DNA of 64,000 nt from Pseudarthrobacter sp. C4D7 (GCF_013359725.1 NZ_JABFMW010000008.1:62001-126000); one strand, 5' to 3'. Counted from the stretch's first letter, positions 50,587 to 60,203 are shown. Numbers and translations: made by a program. The notes: a model not told the origin generated them from the sequence alone.

Positions 50587-51465
50587 CTACGTTCGCGGCA
50601 TGGCGGGCTGGGGCCTAAGGATCCGGGAATTCCCGGAATAGATATTGAAGCTGGTGCCCCGGCTGAATCCGGCGACGGTGAGCCCGTTCGCCTCCGCGAG
50701 TTCCACGGCAAGGCTGGACGGGGCACTGACGGCGGCGAGGACAGGAATTCCGGCGAGCGAGGCTTTCTGGACCAGCTCAAAGGATGCCCTGCCGGATACC
50801 TGCAGGACCGTACCGGTCAACGGCAGCAGGCCCTCGCGCAGTGCCCACCCCACCACCTTGTCCACGGCGTTGTGCCGCCCCACATCTTCGCGCAGGCACA
50901 GGAGGTGAGGCGCACCGTCGTCGTCAATCCTGAAAAGGCCGGCCGCGTGCACTCCGCCGGTGTCGTCGAAGAGGCGCTGGGAGTCCCGCAGCAGGTCCGG
51001 CAGGGAGGCCAGGACCCTGGCGTCCACGGTGAGCGGGTCCGCCTGGGGGCTGTGGTGCGAGGACTTCTGCACGGCTTCGATGGAGTCTGTCCCGCAGATG
51101 CCGCACGAGCTGGACGTATAGACCCTGCGGCCGGTGTCGGGGAGTGGAACGTCCGGCCGCAGCTGGGCCTCCACCACGTTGAACGTCTGGACCCCGTTTT
51201 CGTCCTCGCCGGCGCAGAACCGCAGTGACACCAGCTGCTCGGGGGCCCAGATGACTCCTTCGGACACCAGGAAGCCTGCCACCAGGTCAAAATCGTCGCC
51301 GGGCGTCCGCATGGTGACCGAATAGGAAAGGCCGCCCAGGCGGATCTCCAGCGGCTCCTCCACGGCGAGCACATCTTCCCGGTGGCGGACCGGATACTCC
51401 AGGGCGGCGGCGGAACCGTCCAGGAGGTATTTATGCACCTTGCGGCGCCGGGTCACTCGTCCCAT
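50587..51465 (-). CDS. fdhD: Formate dehydrogenase accessory sulfurtransferase FdhD
   Basis: FdhD transfers sulfur from a cysteine desulfurase to the molybdenum cofactor of formate dehydrogenase. The 292-aa protein has the reactive cysteines in SSCGICGTDS (about residues 119-128) and the cofactor-binding LREDVGRHNAVDKVVG and SGRASFELVQKA segments. It is the last gene after moeA, 59 bases downstream. No formate dehydrogenase lies in the window. Confidence 0.95.
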   Translation of the reverse strand: MGRVTRRRKVHKYLLDGSAAALEYPVRHREDVLAVEEPLEIRLGGLSYSVTMRTPGDDFDLVAGFLVSEGVIWAPEQLVSLRFCAGEDENGVQTFNVVEAQLRPDVPLPDTGRRVYTSSSCGICGTDSIEAVQKSSHHSPQADPLTVDARVLASLPDLLRDSQRLFDDTGGVHAAGLFRIDDDGAPHLLCLREDVGRHNAVDKVVGWALREGLLPLTGTVLQVSGRASFELVQKASLAGIPVLAAVSAPSSLAVELAEANGLTVAGFSRGTSFNIYSGNSRILRPQPAMPRT

Positions 51466-51524
51466 GTTCCACCCTGCATCTTCATGACTCCATCATGGCA
51501 CCAACGGCCCCTGCTCCGGCGCGC

Positions 51525-52940
51525 TCAGCCCAGGAGCGCACTCCAATCCACGGGGCCGCTTGGCGCCGGTTTGGCCTTCGGCTGGCCGGTCCGGGCGTTG
51601 CTCCGGGGCTTGGCTTTGGCTTCCGCGTCCGGGCGCGGAATGGGCGGGCCCCACGGCAAGGCAAAGGCCGGCACCGCTTCACCCAGCTGTACCCCGTGCG
51701 GCGGCACCACCAGGACGCCATCGGCGGCGGCAAGCCCGCGCATCATGCCCGGTCCCGTGTGCTGCGCCGGGGAGGCCATGCCGTACAGCAGCCGGAACGG
51801 CATCAGCCGGGTCCGTCCGGGGTCCGGCTCGATCATGGTCCCGCACGGCACTTCCGCTACTGCCGGCATGCTGCGGTGGCCCAATGCGGCCAGAAGCGGG
51901 GCTCCCACGGTGGAAAGGGCCATCATGGCAGCCAGCGGATTTCCCGGCAGCCCCAGGACGAACCGGCCGTCCGGAAGCTCGGCGAGAACTGCGGGGTGTC
52001 CCGGCCGCATGGCCACGCCGTCGATGATGAGCCGGCCGCCGAGTTCGGCCACCGCCCGGCGGAGGTGGTCCGTTCCGGAACGCCCCGTGCCCCCGGTGGT
52101 GATGACGACGTCGGCAGGCAGGTCCGGGGCGCCGGGCACCTCCGGCAGCACATCTTCGAGCGCCGCCAGCCACTCGGCGTAGGAGTCGCCGACCCGCTGC
52201 CGGCCCCCGGCGATGCCGCCCAGCATGGCCACGACGTCCGGCAACTGCGGACCGAACGTATCGCGCACCTGGCCTGGAGCGGGCGTACCCTGCTCCACCA
52301 CCTCTGACCCTGTCAGCACCAGGCGGACCACCGGCTTTCCCTGGACCTGGACTTCGTCATACCCGGCCAGGGCCGCCAGGGCCAGGTGCGCCGGATTGAG
52401 CTCCACCCCTGCCTTCACCAGGGCATCCCCTTCCAGCGCTTCTTCGCCGGCCTTCCTGATGTGCTCTCCGGCGCGGGGCTCGCCGGGGCGTGCCTTCCCG
52501 CCGGTCATCAGGACGGGGAGCCCCTCATCGTCCCGGCCAAGGACAGCACTCTCCAAGCGGAGAACAGCCTTGGCTCCCGGCGGGATGAGGCCTCCTGTGG
52601 CAATGGGGCTGGCCTGGTGCGGTGCCAGCCGGGTTGCCGGGTCCACAGGGATCCATGGGCCGCTGCCGTTGACGGCCCAGCCGTCCATGGCAGAAGACGC
52701 GTAGTGCGGCATGTCCTGGAGGGCCACGATGTCCCGGTCCAGCCTGCGGCCTAAAGCCAGCCCCAGGGGCACGGGACCGGGGGGAATCGGAGTTACCGCA
52801 TCAAACGCAGCCTGCCGGGCCTCCTGCCAGGTGTGGGCCAGATGATGATGGCCGCCATGCACGTCGTCGGTTGTCCCCGGCTGCGTTCGGGCGTGACTGT
52901 CCGGTTGCGCTTCCGGATCGCTGCGGGGCGCTTCGGTCAT
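51525..52940 (-). CDS. moeA: Molybdopterin molybdotransferase MoeA
   Basis: MoeA inserts molybdate into adenylated molybdopterin. The protein is 471 aa, longer than the usual 400-410. It shows DMPHYASSAMDGWAV (domain 1), PTAT-like GLIPPGAKAVLRLE, LTGSEVVEQGTPAPGQVRD, the GGTGRSGTDHLRRAV catalytic loop and GLPGNPLAAMM. Extra length comes from an Asp/His-rich N-terminal stretch of about 25 residues and a basic, proline-rich C-terminal tail. It overlaps the DUF6457 gene by four bases. Confidence 0.95.
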   Translation of the reverse strand: MTEAPRSDPEAQPDSHARTQPGTTDDVHGGHHHLAHTWQEARQAAFDAVTPIPPGPVPLGLALGRRLDRDIVALQDMPHYASSAMDGWAVNGSGPWIPVDPATRLAPHQASPIATGGLIPPGAKAVLRLESAVLGRDDEGLPVLMTGGKARPGEPRAGEHIRKAGEEALEGDALVKAGVELNPAHLALAALAGYDEVQVQGKPVVRLVLTGSEVVEQGTPAPGQVRDTFGPQLPDVVAMLGGIAGGRQRVGDSYAEWLAALEDVLPEVPGAPDLPADVVITTGGTGRSGTDHLRRAVAELGGRLIIDGVAMRPGHPAVLAELPDGRFVLGLPGNPLAAMMALSTVGAPLLAALGHRSMPAVAEVPCGTMIEPDPGRTRLMPFRLLYGMASPAQHTGPGMMRGLAAADGVLVVPPHGVQLGEAVPAFALPWGPPIPRPDAEAKAKPRSNARTGQPKAKPAPSGPVDWSALLG

Positions 52941-53230
52941 TCGCCGGGAGTCCCGGCGGCTTCAGCGTCGTAGTCTTCCGCCAGGGTGCGTGCGACGGAC
53001 AGCGCCTCGTCCATGGAGGCAGCGTCCACCTTCCCGCCGGAAGATGCCGCCAGTCCCGCGGCCAGGCCTGCGATGAAGGTGGTCAGCGGTGCGGCCGGCC
53101 GGACAACCGAGTGGGCGGCGACGCCCGCAAGTGACAGCACGGCATTGACGTCCACCTGCACGTCCTCGATCCTGTACGCCTGGAGCAGCGCCCTGCACCA
53201 CTCTTCCAGCGTTTCATCCTGGCTTTTCAC
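52937..53230 (-). CDS. DUF6457 small protein in the Mo-cofactor operon
   Basis: A 97-aa helical protein (LEEWCRALLQAYRIEDVQVDVNAVLSLAGVAAHSVVRPAAPLTTFIAGLAAG) matching the DUF6457 actinobacterial family, which is regularly found between mobA and moeA or fused to MobA. It overlaps both neighbours by four bases. A role in cofactor insertion or in protein-protein contact is inferred from this location only. Confidence 0.82.
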   Translation of the reverse strand: MKSQDETLEEWCRALLQAYRIEDVQVDVNAVLSLAGVAAHSVVRPAAPLTTFIAGLAAGLAASSGGKVDAASMDEALSVARTLAEDYDAEAAGTPGE

Positions 53231-53928
53231 GACGTGCCTCCCACGTTAGCTCCACCCGTGCGCCGGTCCTGGCCTACGCGTTGGCTCCCGGCGGCAATCC
53301 CCAGCGCGGCAGCATCATCCCAGGTGTCCACATCGGAAGTGGACCCGGCAGGGACGGTGACAAGCTGCACGTCCAGACTAGCAAGGAGCGACCTGACAGA
53401 ACCGTTAACCAGCGCGTTGCGGGACGCCAGGTCCTGGCAGGATTTTCTTAACTCATGCGTGCTATAAAAACCTGCCAGCGGCTGCATCCTGCCGTCCTCG
53501 GCGCAGGCCATCACCCCGGCCCCACCCGCCGGACCGGTCGGTTGTTCCAAGGCGTCCTTGAGCACCGCCACCGCACGGGCGGCCAGCGGCATGTCGCACG
53601 CCAGCACCAGGCAGTAGGGGGCTCCTTCCCCCATGCCGGACAAGGCCGCCAGGCCAGCCGCAATGGCGGCCGCCGGACCGGCGAAGGGCGGCTCTTCGCG
53701 GCACGTGAGCAGGGTGGGCGGCCCCGTCTCCCCGGTCAACGGACCTTTGGTCCGCGCCACTCCCGCCAGGGTTTCCCCATCACCGACAATCACGGTGCGC
53801 CGGGCACCATCCGCCGCGGCGACTGCGCGTTCGAGGAGTGTTTCACCCTGGAACACCAATGACTGCTTGGGCACACCGCCCAGCCGGGATGACCGCCCTC
53901 CGGCCAGGATCACGGCGTCGAAAACCAA
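53227..53928 (-). CDS. mobA: Molybdenum cofactor guanylyltransferase
   Basis: A nucleotidyltransferase of the MobA type, about 233 aa. The GTP-binding loop LAGGRSSRLGGVPK is near residues 8-21, the metal site is LACDMPLA, and PLAGFY precedes the C-terminal region. It attaches GMP to molybdopterin. I used the TTG at 53928, with AAGGGA upstream; GTG 53943 is the alternative but has its purine run directly abutting the codon. It is first in the operon mobA-DUF6457-moeA-fdhD. Confidence 0.88.
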   Translation of the reverse strand: MVFDAVILAGGRSSRLGGVPKQSLVFQGETLLERAVAAADGARRTVIVGDGETLAGVARTKGPLTGETGPPTLLTCREEPPFAGPAAAIAAGLAALSGMGEGAPYCLVLACDMPLAARAVAVLKDALEQPTGPAGGAGVMACAEDGRMQPLAGFYSTHELRKSCQDLASRNALVNGSVRSLLASLDVQLVTVPAGSTSDVDTWDDAAALGIAAGSQRVGQDRRTGGANVGGTS

Positions 53929-54048
53929 CCTGTTCCCTTGCACTCCCCCAGCCTAGCGATCTGTGCAGGGTGGGATGCGCACGCGCCGGGAATCCGCTCC
54001 GGGCGGCCTCCGCGTTACGCAGCATGGAATGGGTGGCCGCTGCCCAGG

Positions 54049-54549
54049 TCAGGCAGCGCGCTCCGGCAGCAGGAACGGATCCCATGCGGGGGTCGGTTTT
54101 TCCAGTTCCTTGATCTGCCAGATCGTGCCGTGCGGCGGTTCGGGGACGAACCGAAGGGTCCAGCCCATCTCGGCAGGCGTATGGTCCCCCTTGGCGTTGT
54201 TGCACCGGAGGCAGGCGGCCACCAGGTTCTCCCACGAATCGGCGCCGCCCCGTGACTTTGGGTGGACGTGGTCGATGGTGTGCGCCGCCTTGCCGCAGTA
54301 GGCGCATTTATGCCCGTCGCGCCGGAGGACGCCCCTGCGGCTGACTGCCGTGGAGTGGTTGTACCGGGGCCTGATATAGCGGTTGAGGAGGATCACGGAC
54401 GGCCGGCCCAGGACGTCGGTGGGTCCCACCACCGGGTCATCCCCTTCGGCCACGACGCTCGCCTTGCCTGTCAGCACAAGCACCAGCGCCCGGCGGAACG
54501 TGATAACCGCCAGCGGTTCATATCCAGCATTCAGAACGAGAGTGCGCAT
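54049..54549 (-). CDS. HNH endonuclease
   Basis: A 166-aa protein of the common actinobacterial HNH family. Zinc pairs CAYCG and CLRCN frame the HNH core AHTIDHVHPKSRGGADSWENLVAACLRCNNAKGDHTP (about residues 81-123). The N-terminal part (RTLVLNAGYEPLAVITFRRALVLVLTGKA) is conserved in these proteins. It is chromosomal, not visibly part of a mobile element. The role is unknown; McrA-like restriction or repair have been proposed for the family. Confidence 0.92.
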   Translation of the reverse strand: MRTLVLNAGYEPLAVITFRRALVLVLTGKASVVAEGDDPVVGPTDVLGRPSVILLNRYIRPRYNHSTAVSRRGVLRRDGHKCAYCGKAAHTIDHVHPKSRGGADSWENLVAACLRCNNAKGDHTPAEMGWTLRFVPEPPHGTIWQIKELEKPTPAWDPFLLPERAA

Positions 54550-54738
54550 GCACTACCTCTTCACGGCCGCACCCGTCAGGGGCACGAGGGCCGGCTGCCC
54601 TCGGCATGTCCGGGCTATGGATCGACATCACAAGAGTAAACAAAGATGTGCAGAATCAGGTAATCGCCGCCCCGGCGCCCGATTCGGACACGGCGGCCGG
54701 GATACGGCACGGCAGCCGTTGAAATGGGCCGGAAACGC

Positions 54739-54770
54739 AAAGGACCCCCGCCTGGTGGCGGGGGTCCTTT
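54739..54770. terminator. Intrinsic terminator after the first NlpC/P60 gene
   Basis: A 14-bp perfect stem with a TGGT loop (54739-54752 with 54757-54770), A/T-rich at both ends. It ends the minus-strand transcript and may work on both strands. Confidence 0.88.
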
Positions 54771-54804
54771 GGAACACGGCCGGGGCGGGCCGCAGAGTGG
54801 ATGC

Positions 54805-55578
54805 TTAGTTGACGCGGATGAAAACGGGGCCGGAGCCAACGTTGGCGCTGAAAACCACGGTCTGGTTTCCGTTGTAGCCGCCGTGGACGGCCATGCCGTT
54901 TCCGGCGTACACAGCGATGTGGGCCATGCCTGATCCGCCGTTGGCGTAGTAGATGAGGTCGCCCGGCTGCGCTTCGGCTGCACTCACGGTGCGGCCCAGG
55001 GACAGGTAACCTGCAGGCCAGTCGTGGAAGTGGATGCCCACGGCGGCGAGGGAATTGGTGACCAGCATGGTGCAGTCCTGCATGACGCCCAGCTGTGCGT
55101 AGGCGGCGGAGAGGATGGCGGCACCCTTGCCGCTGGCAGAAGCCTGGGCCGCAGGGGCAGCCGGAGCGACAGCGGCAGCGGTGGCAACCTTGGCCGTGAC
55201 CTTGGGAGCGGCTGCGGGCTGGGGGGCGGGAGCAGCTTCCTGCACCTGCACCTGGGGCTCAGGCTCGACGACGGGAGCCGGCGTGGTGGTCACGGCCGGC
55301 TTTTCGTAGCTGATGGCAATGGTGGATGCCGCAGAGATGGGGGCGTCGACGACGGACTCCACCTCCAGCTGGGAGGCGGGAGCGGAGTCGCGCTTGACGT
55401 TGGCGTCGGCAGCATTGGCTGCGATGCCGCTGGTCAGGACCAGGCCGGAAGCTGCGGCGATAACCGCAGCCTGGCGGCCCATGCCGCCGGCGTTGTTGCT
55501 GACAGCCTTGGCAATGATGGCAATCGAGTTCGTTTTGGTGACCTCGGCGCGGTGCCGTGCGGTGGCACGAGTCGTCAT
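54805..55578 (-). CDS. Secreted NlpC/P60-type protein
   Basis: A 257-aa exported protein. A long N-terminal signal region (AKAVSNNAGGMGRQAAVIAAASGLVLTSGIAANAAD) ends near residue 55. A Pro/Ala/Val-rich linker (about 80-145) leads to a C40 domain with Cys in QDCTMLVTNSLA, the AQPGDLIYY turn and His in AHIAVYAGNG. The catalytic motif reads DCTMLV where most relatives have DCSGFV. It should cut cell-wall peptides. Unlike its two neighbours, it has no c-di-AMP riboswitch; 164 bases separate it from the next gene. Confidence 0.88.
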   Translation of the reverse strand: MTTRATARHRAEVTKTNSIAIIAKAVSNNAGGMGRQAAVIAAASGLVLTSGIAANAADANVKRDSAPASQLEVESVVDAPISAASTIAISYEKPAVTTTPAPVVEPEPQVQVQEAAPAPQPAAAPKVTAKVATAAAVAPAAPAAQASASGKGAAILSAAYAQLGVMQDCTMLVTNSLAAVGIHFHDWPAGYLSLGRTVSAAEAQPGDLIYYANGGSGMAHIAVYAGNGMAVHGGYNGNQTVVFSANVGSGPVFIRVN

Positions 55579-55742
55579 GGGTTCTCTCTTTCGTTTTTCC
55601 TTCGGACCGCGGGCAGGCAGGCAAAAGGGGGCTGGACGCGCCGGCATCTTGGGGGTACGCCGGCGCATCCCGAACGGGGAATTGGTTTCTAGCGGGAAAG
55701 CCTTGGGCAAAGAAATAGCCCTTGGAGCATTAAGCCCAAGAA

Positions 55743-56501
55743 CTACTTGTTGAGGTGGTAGTACGACGACGTACCGGTGGCTGCAGGCGAGTGGAGCAGC
55801 GTGCCCTGGGAGGGGTTGAGTGCGCTGATCATCATGCCGTTGCCGACGTAGATGCCCACGTGTGCGCCACCGTTCTGGACGACGAGGTCGCCCGGCTGCG
55901 GGGTGGAGGTGGGGGTCATGATGTTCCACGCGTTGGTGCGGGGGATGCTGATCCCGGCCTGGGCGTAGACCCACTGGACGAATCCGGAGCAGTCCCAGCC
56001 GGTGACGGGGCTGGTGCCGCCCCATACGTAGGAGTGGCCGATGCCGGTGTAGGCGATGGCCGCAATGCCGGAGGTCGCAGCGGAGACGGTCTCGACAGCC
56101 TTGGCGGCGGGAGCAGCGTCCTGGGCTGCGGCAGCCGTGGCCGTTGCCGTGGCGGCGCGTTCTGCCGGAGCGGTGGACTGGGGACGCACCGCTTCCACCT
56201 TTGGAGCGGCGGTGGTCTTGACCACCGGGCGTTCAAAGGACACCGTGGCCGTGGGGGCGGCGGTGACGGCGAGTGCCGTCTGGGCCGGGCCGGACTCGGT
56301 GGAAGCAGACACACCGGCGGTGGTGTCAGCTGCATTGGCGGGAAGGCCCATGCTCAAGATGAGGCCCGATGCGGCTGCCACAACGGCAGCCTGGCGGCCT
56401 ACGGTCCCGGCATTTGCGCTGACAGCCTTGGACATGGCGTCCAGGGGGTTGGTGCGAACCGTTTGCGCACGGTGGCGCGCAGAATGATGGCGTGAAGACA
56501 C
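55743..56501 (-). CDS. Secreted NlpC/P60 cell-wall hydrolase
   Basis: A 252-aa exported hydrolase. The signal region (SKAVSANAGTVGRQAAVVAAASGLILSMGLPANAAD) is close to that of the downstream paralogue. The C-terminal C40 domain has Cys in WDCSGFVQWVY, TPQPGDLVVQNGG and His in AHVGIYVGNG. The GTG start at 56501 follows GAGAGG; the preceding frame runs through the riboswitch and is not coding. The leader carries a ydaO-type riboswitch, so c-di-AMP should control expression. Confidence 0.92.
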   Translation of the reverse strand: MSSRHHSARHRAQTVRTNPLDAMSKAVSANAGTVGRQAAVVAAASGLILSMGLPANAADTTAGVSASTESGPAQTALAVTAAPTATVSFERPVVKTTAAPKVEAVRPQSTAPAERAATATATAAAAQDAAPAAKAVETVSAATSGIAAIAYTGIGHSYVWGGTSPVTGWDCSGFVQWVYAQAGISIPRTNAWNIMTPTSTPQPGDLVVQNGGAHVGIYVGNGMMISALNPSQGTLLHSPAATGTSSYYHLNK

Positions 56502-56520
56502 GAAGGTAGCCTCTCCCAAT

Positions 56521-56690
56521 GCCTGCGAGGTGAGCTGTCGGATTCGGATGGGAGTCACCCGGCCACTTCGCTTCCTGGGAAGCTCGTGACTTAACCCCAA
56601 GGCCTTCAAAACACAAAGGCCAAAATTGGTTCCCCCGCCCCTGCCAGACGATGAAATGCGAACGGACCTTGAGCGGTGGCAGAGTTAGGC
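56521..56690 (-). promoter_or_regulatory. c-di-AMP riboswitch (ydaO/yuaA type), copy 1
   Basis: The minus-strand leader contains the element's hallmark parts in order: GCCTAACTCTGCC, CTGGCAGGGGCGGGGGAACC, GGGGT, and CCGAATCCGACAGCTCACCT ending in CGCAGGC, with GCCT/AGGC closing the outer stem. It lies directly before the NlpC/P60 gene. In other actinobacteria this riboswitch precedes resuscitation factors and wall hydrolases and turns them off at high c-di-AMP. Confidence 0.9.
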
Positions 56691-56703
56691 AATCCACTCA
56701 AGA

Positions 56704-56728
56704 GCGTCAACTTCGGAAAAGTTGACGC
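56704..56728 (-). repeat. 10-bp perfect inverted repeat near the riboswitch transcript start
   Basis: GCGTCAACTT (56704-56713) and AAGTTGACGC (56719-56728), loop CGGAA. It lies between the predicted -10 and the riboswitch, at the 5' end of the transcript. It could instead be the weak terminator of the upstream M23 gene. Confidence 0.5.
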
Positions 56729-56730
56729 GA

Positions 56731-56758
56731 GTTAGACGGTACAGCAGTTTTCGGTCAA
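56731..56758 (-). promoter_or_regulatory. Promoter of the riboswitch-controlled NlpC/P60 gene
   Basis: Minus-strand -35 TTGACC (reverse of 56753-56758), 16-base spacer, -10 TCTAAC (reverse of 56731-56736). The rest of the 312-base gap 56502-56813 is filled by the hairpin and the riboswitch. Confidence 0.5.
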
Positions 56759-56813
56759 TGTCACATTCAGGTCACGGCGGACCGCCGGAATCTGAGAGTG
56801 GGCAACCATTCGG

Positions 56814-57635
56814 TTACAGCCAACCCATAGGATCGACTACTTCGCCATTGACCTGGACTTCGAAGTGCAGGTGGCATCCGGTGGACGCCCCGGTGGTTCC
56901 GCTGAGGGCCACCACCTCGCCGCGGGAGACCGTCTGTCCCACCTTCACGTTGAAGGACGACAGGTGGTTGTACGTGGTCTCCAGCCCGTTCCCATGGTCG
57001 ATGACCACGCGGTTCCCGCCGCCGAACTGGTGCCAGCCGGCGAAGGTCACGGTGCCGGTTGCGGCTGCAAGGACAGACGTTCCGCATTGGGCCACGAAAT
57101 CCTGGCCACGGTGGAAGTCTCCGGAGCCGCCGGTGATGGGGCTTACCCGGTAACCGAAAGGAGATGCAGTTGCAAGGGATGCAAGTGGCGCGGCCAGGGT
57201 GCCGGCAGACGCGGCGCGCGTGACGGAGCCGGCGGACTGGGCGCTCAGGAGCTGCTTCAGTTTTCCGTCAGGATCTGCCTGGGTCACCACTGCCGAGCGG
57301 CTGAAGTCGATCTGGGCGCCGATATCAGCGGCGATCTGCGGCTGCAGGGTCACGGAGGACGCTGCTAGGGGCACGTTGCCTGAGGCGTCCGTGGCCATGA
57401 CGGGGCTGGTGGCAGGGACCGTCACGGTTAGTACGAGGCCGGTGGCCGCGAGGGCGATTCCGGCTTTTTGGCCGATTCCACTGGCGGCGGCAAACTCGGT
57501 CACCTGGCGGAACGGACCCCGGCGGCGTCGCGCGTCGCGGTGCAGGTCACGGGGGCGCTCCGCTGCGACATCCTCGACAACCCGGGGTGCCGAAGGGGGA
57601 CCCGCCGCGCGGCGGCGGCCCCTGGAGGTCTGCAT
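56814..57635 (-). CDS. Secreted M23-family peptidase (LytM domain)
   Basis: A 273-aa exported protein. After a basic N-terminus rich in Arg (about 1-45) comes a hydrophobic signal segment (AGIALAATGLVLTVTVPATSPVMA). The C-terminal LytM domain shows the zinc motif HRGQDF (His and Asp), VVIDHGNGLETTYNHLSS and CHLHFEVQVNG. It should cut peptidoglycan cross-links or act as an amidase activator. ATG 57635 is used; no strong ribosome site is seen. The gene follows a c-di-AMP riboswitch. Confidence 0.92.
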   Translation of the reverse strand: MQTSRGRRRAAGPPSAPRVVEDVAAERPRDLHRDARRRRGPFRQVTEFAAASGIGQKAGIALAATGLVLTVTVPATSPVMATDASGNVPLAASSVTLQPQIAADIGAQIDFSRSAVVTQADPDGKLKQLLSAQSAGSVTRAASAGTLAAPLASLATASPFGYRVSPITGGSGDFHRGQDFVAQCGTSVLAAATGTVTFAGWHQFGGGNRVVIDHGNGLETTYNHLSSFNVKVGQTVSRGEVVALSGTTGASTGCHLHFEVQVNGEVVDPMGWL

Positions 57636-57662
57636 GGTCAAGAAGGGTTCCTCTCTGGAGAA

Positions 57663-57888
57663 GCCTGCGGAGTTAGCTGTCGGATTCGGGTCAGAGAGAT
57701 CAAAGACCCGGTCTGTCATAGGCAAGCTTCCGCACGGTCTTCTGCACAGGGGTATCCCTGGAGAATCCTTCACTGGAGAGGCTCGCTGCTGACGGACTTC
57801 ACCCCAAGGCAGCCCCCCAGCTGCCGGTTGTGGTTCCCCCGCCTCTGCCAGTAACGACTCGTGCACCCGATCCGCTGGCAGAGCTCGG
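57663..57888 (-). promoter_or_regulatory. c-di-AMP riboswitch (ydaO/yuaA type), copy 2
   Basis: Same parts as copy 1 in order: GAGCTCTGCCAGCGG, CTGGCAGAGGCGGGGGAACC, TTGGGGTGAAGTC, and CCCGAATCCGACAGCTAACT followed by CCGCAGGC. It is about 55 bases longer because of a larger variable arm between the GGGGTGA and CCGAATCC parts. It controls the M23 peptidase. Confidence 0.92.
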
Positions 57889-57928
57889 CTCCGGATCGGG
57901 TAACGCTTAAGTATCAACGATTGGTTCC

Positions 57929-57958
57929 ACTATAGGGCCTTAAGACCCTAGGTAACAA
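57929..57958 (-). promoter_or_regulatory. Promoter of the M23 peptidase riboswitch transcript
   Basis: Minus-strand -35 TTGTTA (reverse of 57953-57958), an 18-base spacer and -10 TATAGT (reverse of 57929-57934). The predicted start is about 30 bases before the riboswitch. Together with the riboswitch it accounts for most of the 372-base gap 57636-58007. Confidence 0.6.
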
Positions 57959-58007
57959 TTCCGTTATCTTTGCCTGGACGTCCCTCGTCGGGGTAAAAGG
58001 AGCTGGT

Positions 58008-58709
58008 TCAGGCCTGATCCACGGCCACGAAAACGTGGGCGGCAACCTCGGGGGGCAGCTCCAGCGCACCTTCAATTCCGGATACGCGCACGGAGATGTA
58101 ATCACCCACGCGCTCCAGCGTCACGGCAGCGCCTGGCCGGATGCCGCCTTCGTCCAGCTGCGCCAGGAGTTCCGGTTCCACCTGGATCGGTTCAGCGAGG
58201 CGGCTGATGGTCACCGCGGAGGCCCGGGCGTAGCTCTTCATCGCCTCAACCAGGCTGATGGCACCATCGGAGAAGCCGTTGGCCGGCTGCCCGCCCAAGG
58301 CCGCGAGGCCGGGGATGGGGTTGCCGTAGGGCGACTCGGTGGGATGGTTGAGCAATTCGTAGATGCGGCGCTCAACCCGCTCGCTCATGACGTGTTCCCA
58401 GCGGCAGGCTTCGTCATGCACGTAGGCCCAGTCCAAACCGATGACGTCCGCCAGCAGGCGTTCGGCCAGGCGGTGCTTCCGCATCACTTCAGTGGCCCGC
58501 TTCCGGCCCGTGTCTGTCAGCTCCAGGTGCCTGTCACCGGAGACGACGACGAGCCCGTCGCGCTCCATCCTGCCGATCGTCTGGGACACGGTGGGCCCGG
58601 AGTGGCGCAGCCGCTCGGCGATACGGGCCCGGAGGGCAACGATGTTTTCTTCCTCAAGCTCCAGGATGGTCCTGAGGTACATCTCCGTAGTGTCGATCAG
58701 ATCCGTCAT
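58008..58709 (-). CDS. ideR: Iron-dependent DtxR/IdeR-family repressor
   Basis: A 233-aa metal-dependent regulator. The winged helix is at residues 25-65 (RIAERLRHSGPTVSQTIGRMERDGLVVVSGDRHLELT). Met10, Cys102 and Glu105-His106 in HDEACRWEHVMS occupy the positions of the DtxR activating metal site, which favours Fe(II) over the Mn(II) MntR type (where Cys is replaced by Glu/Asp). The C-terminal SH3-like domain runs from about residue 150 to the end. It should repress siderophore genes and activate iron storage. Confidence 0.93.
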   Translation of the reverse strand: MTDLIDTTEMYLRTILELEEENIVALRARIAERLRHSGPTVSQTIGRMERDGLVVVSGDRHLELTDTGRKRATEVMRKHRLAERLLADVIGLDWAYVHDEACRWEHVMSERVERRIYELLNHPTESPYGNPIPGLAALGGQPANGFSDGAISLVEAMKSYARASAVTISRLAEPIQVEPELLAQLDEGGIRPGAAVTLERVGDYISVRVSGIEGALELPPEVAAHVFVAVDQA

Positions 58710-58802
58710 CCAGCTCAGCTCCTCGAGCGCAGTACCTTGCGTTGTTCCACCGTATCGCCATGTCCCGCGAGGTAGTCCGGGGGCAAGCTTAGCCTATTTT
58801 GA

Positions 58803-60134
<1,332 letters not shown>

Positions 60135-60162
60135 GCGGTACAACAGGTCCACGCAACGCACG

Positions 60163-60203
60163 ACGGCGCCGCCCGGGTTCATCCCGGGCGGCGCCGTTTT
60201 CGT
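60163..60203 (+). terminator. Intrinsic terminator after serC
   Basis: A 15-bp perfect GC-rich stem (60163-60177 with 60183-60197), loop TTCAT, followed by TTTCGTT. It also faces the convergent DUF3027 gene. Confidence 0.9.

Noticed and set aside
55579..55742. A third c-di-AMP riboswitch before the NlpC/P60 gene at 54805
   Set aside because: The hallmark GGGGGAACC and CCGAATCCG parts are absent. Only a generic GCGCCGGC hairpin (55638-55666) is seen.
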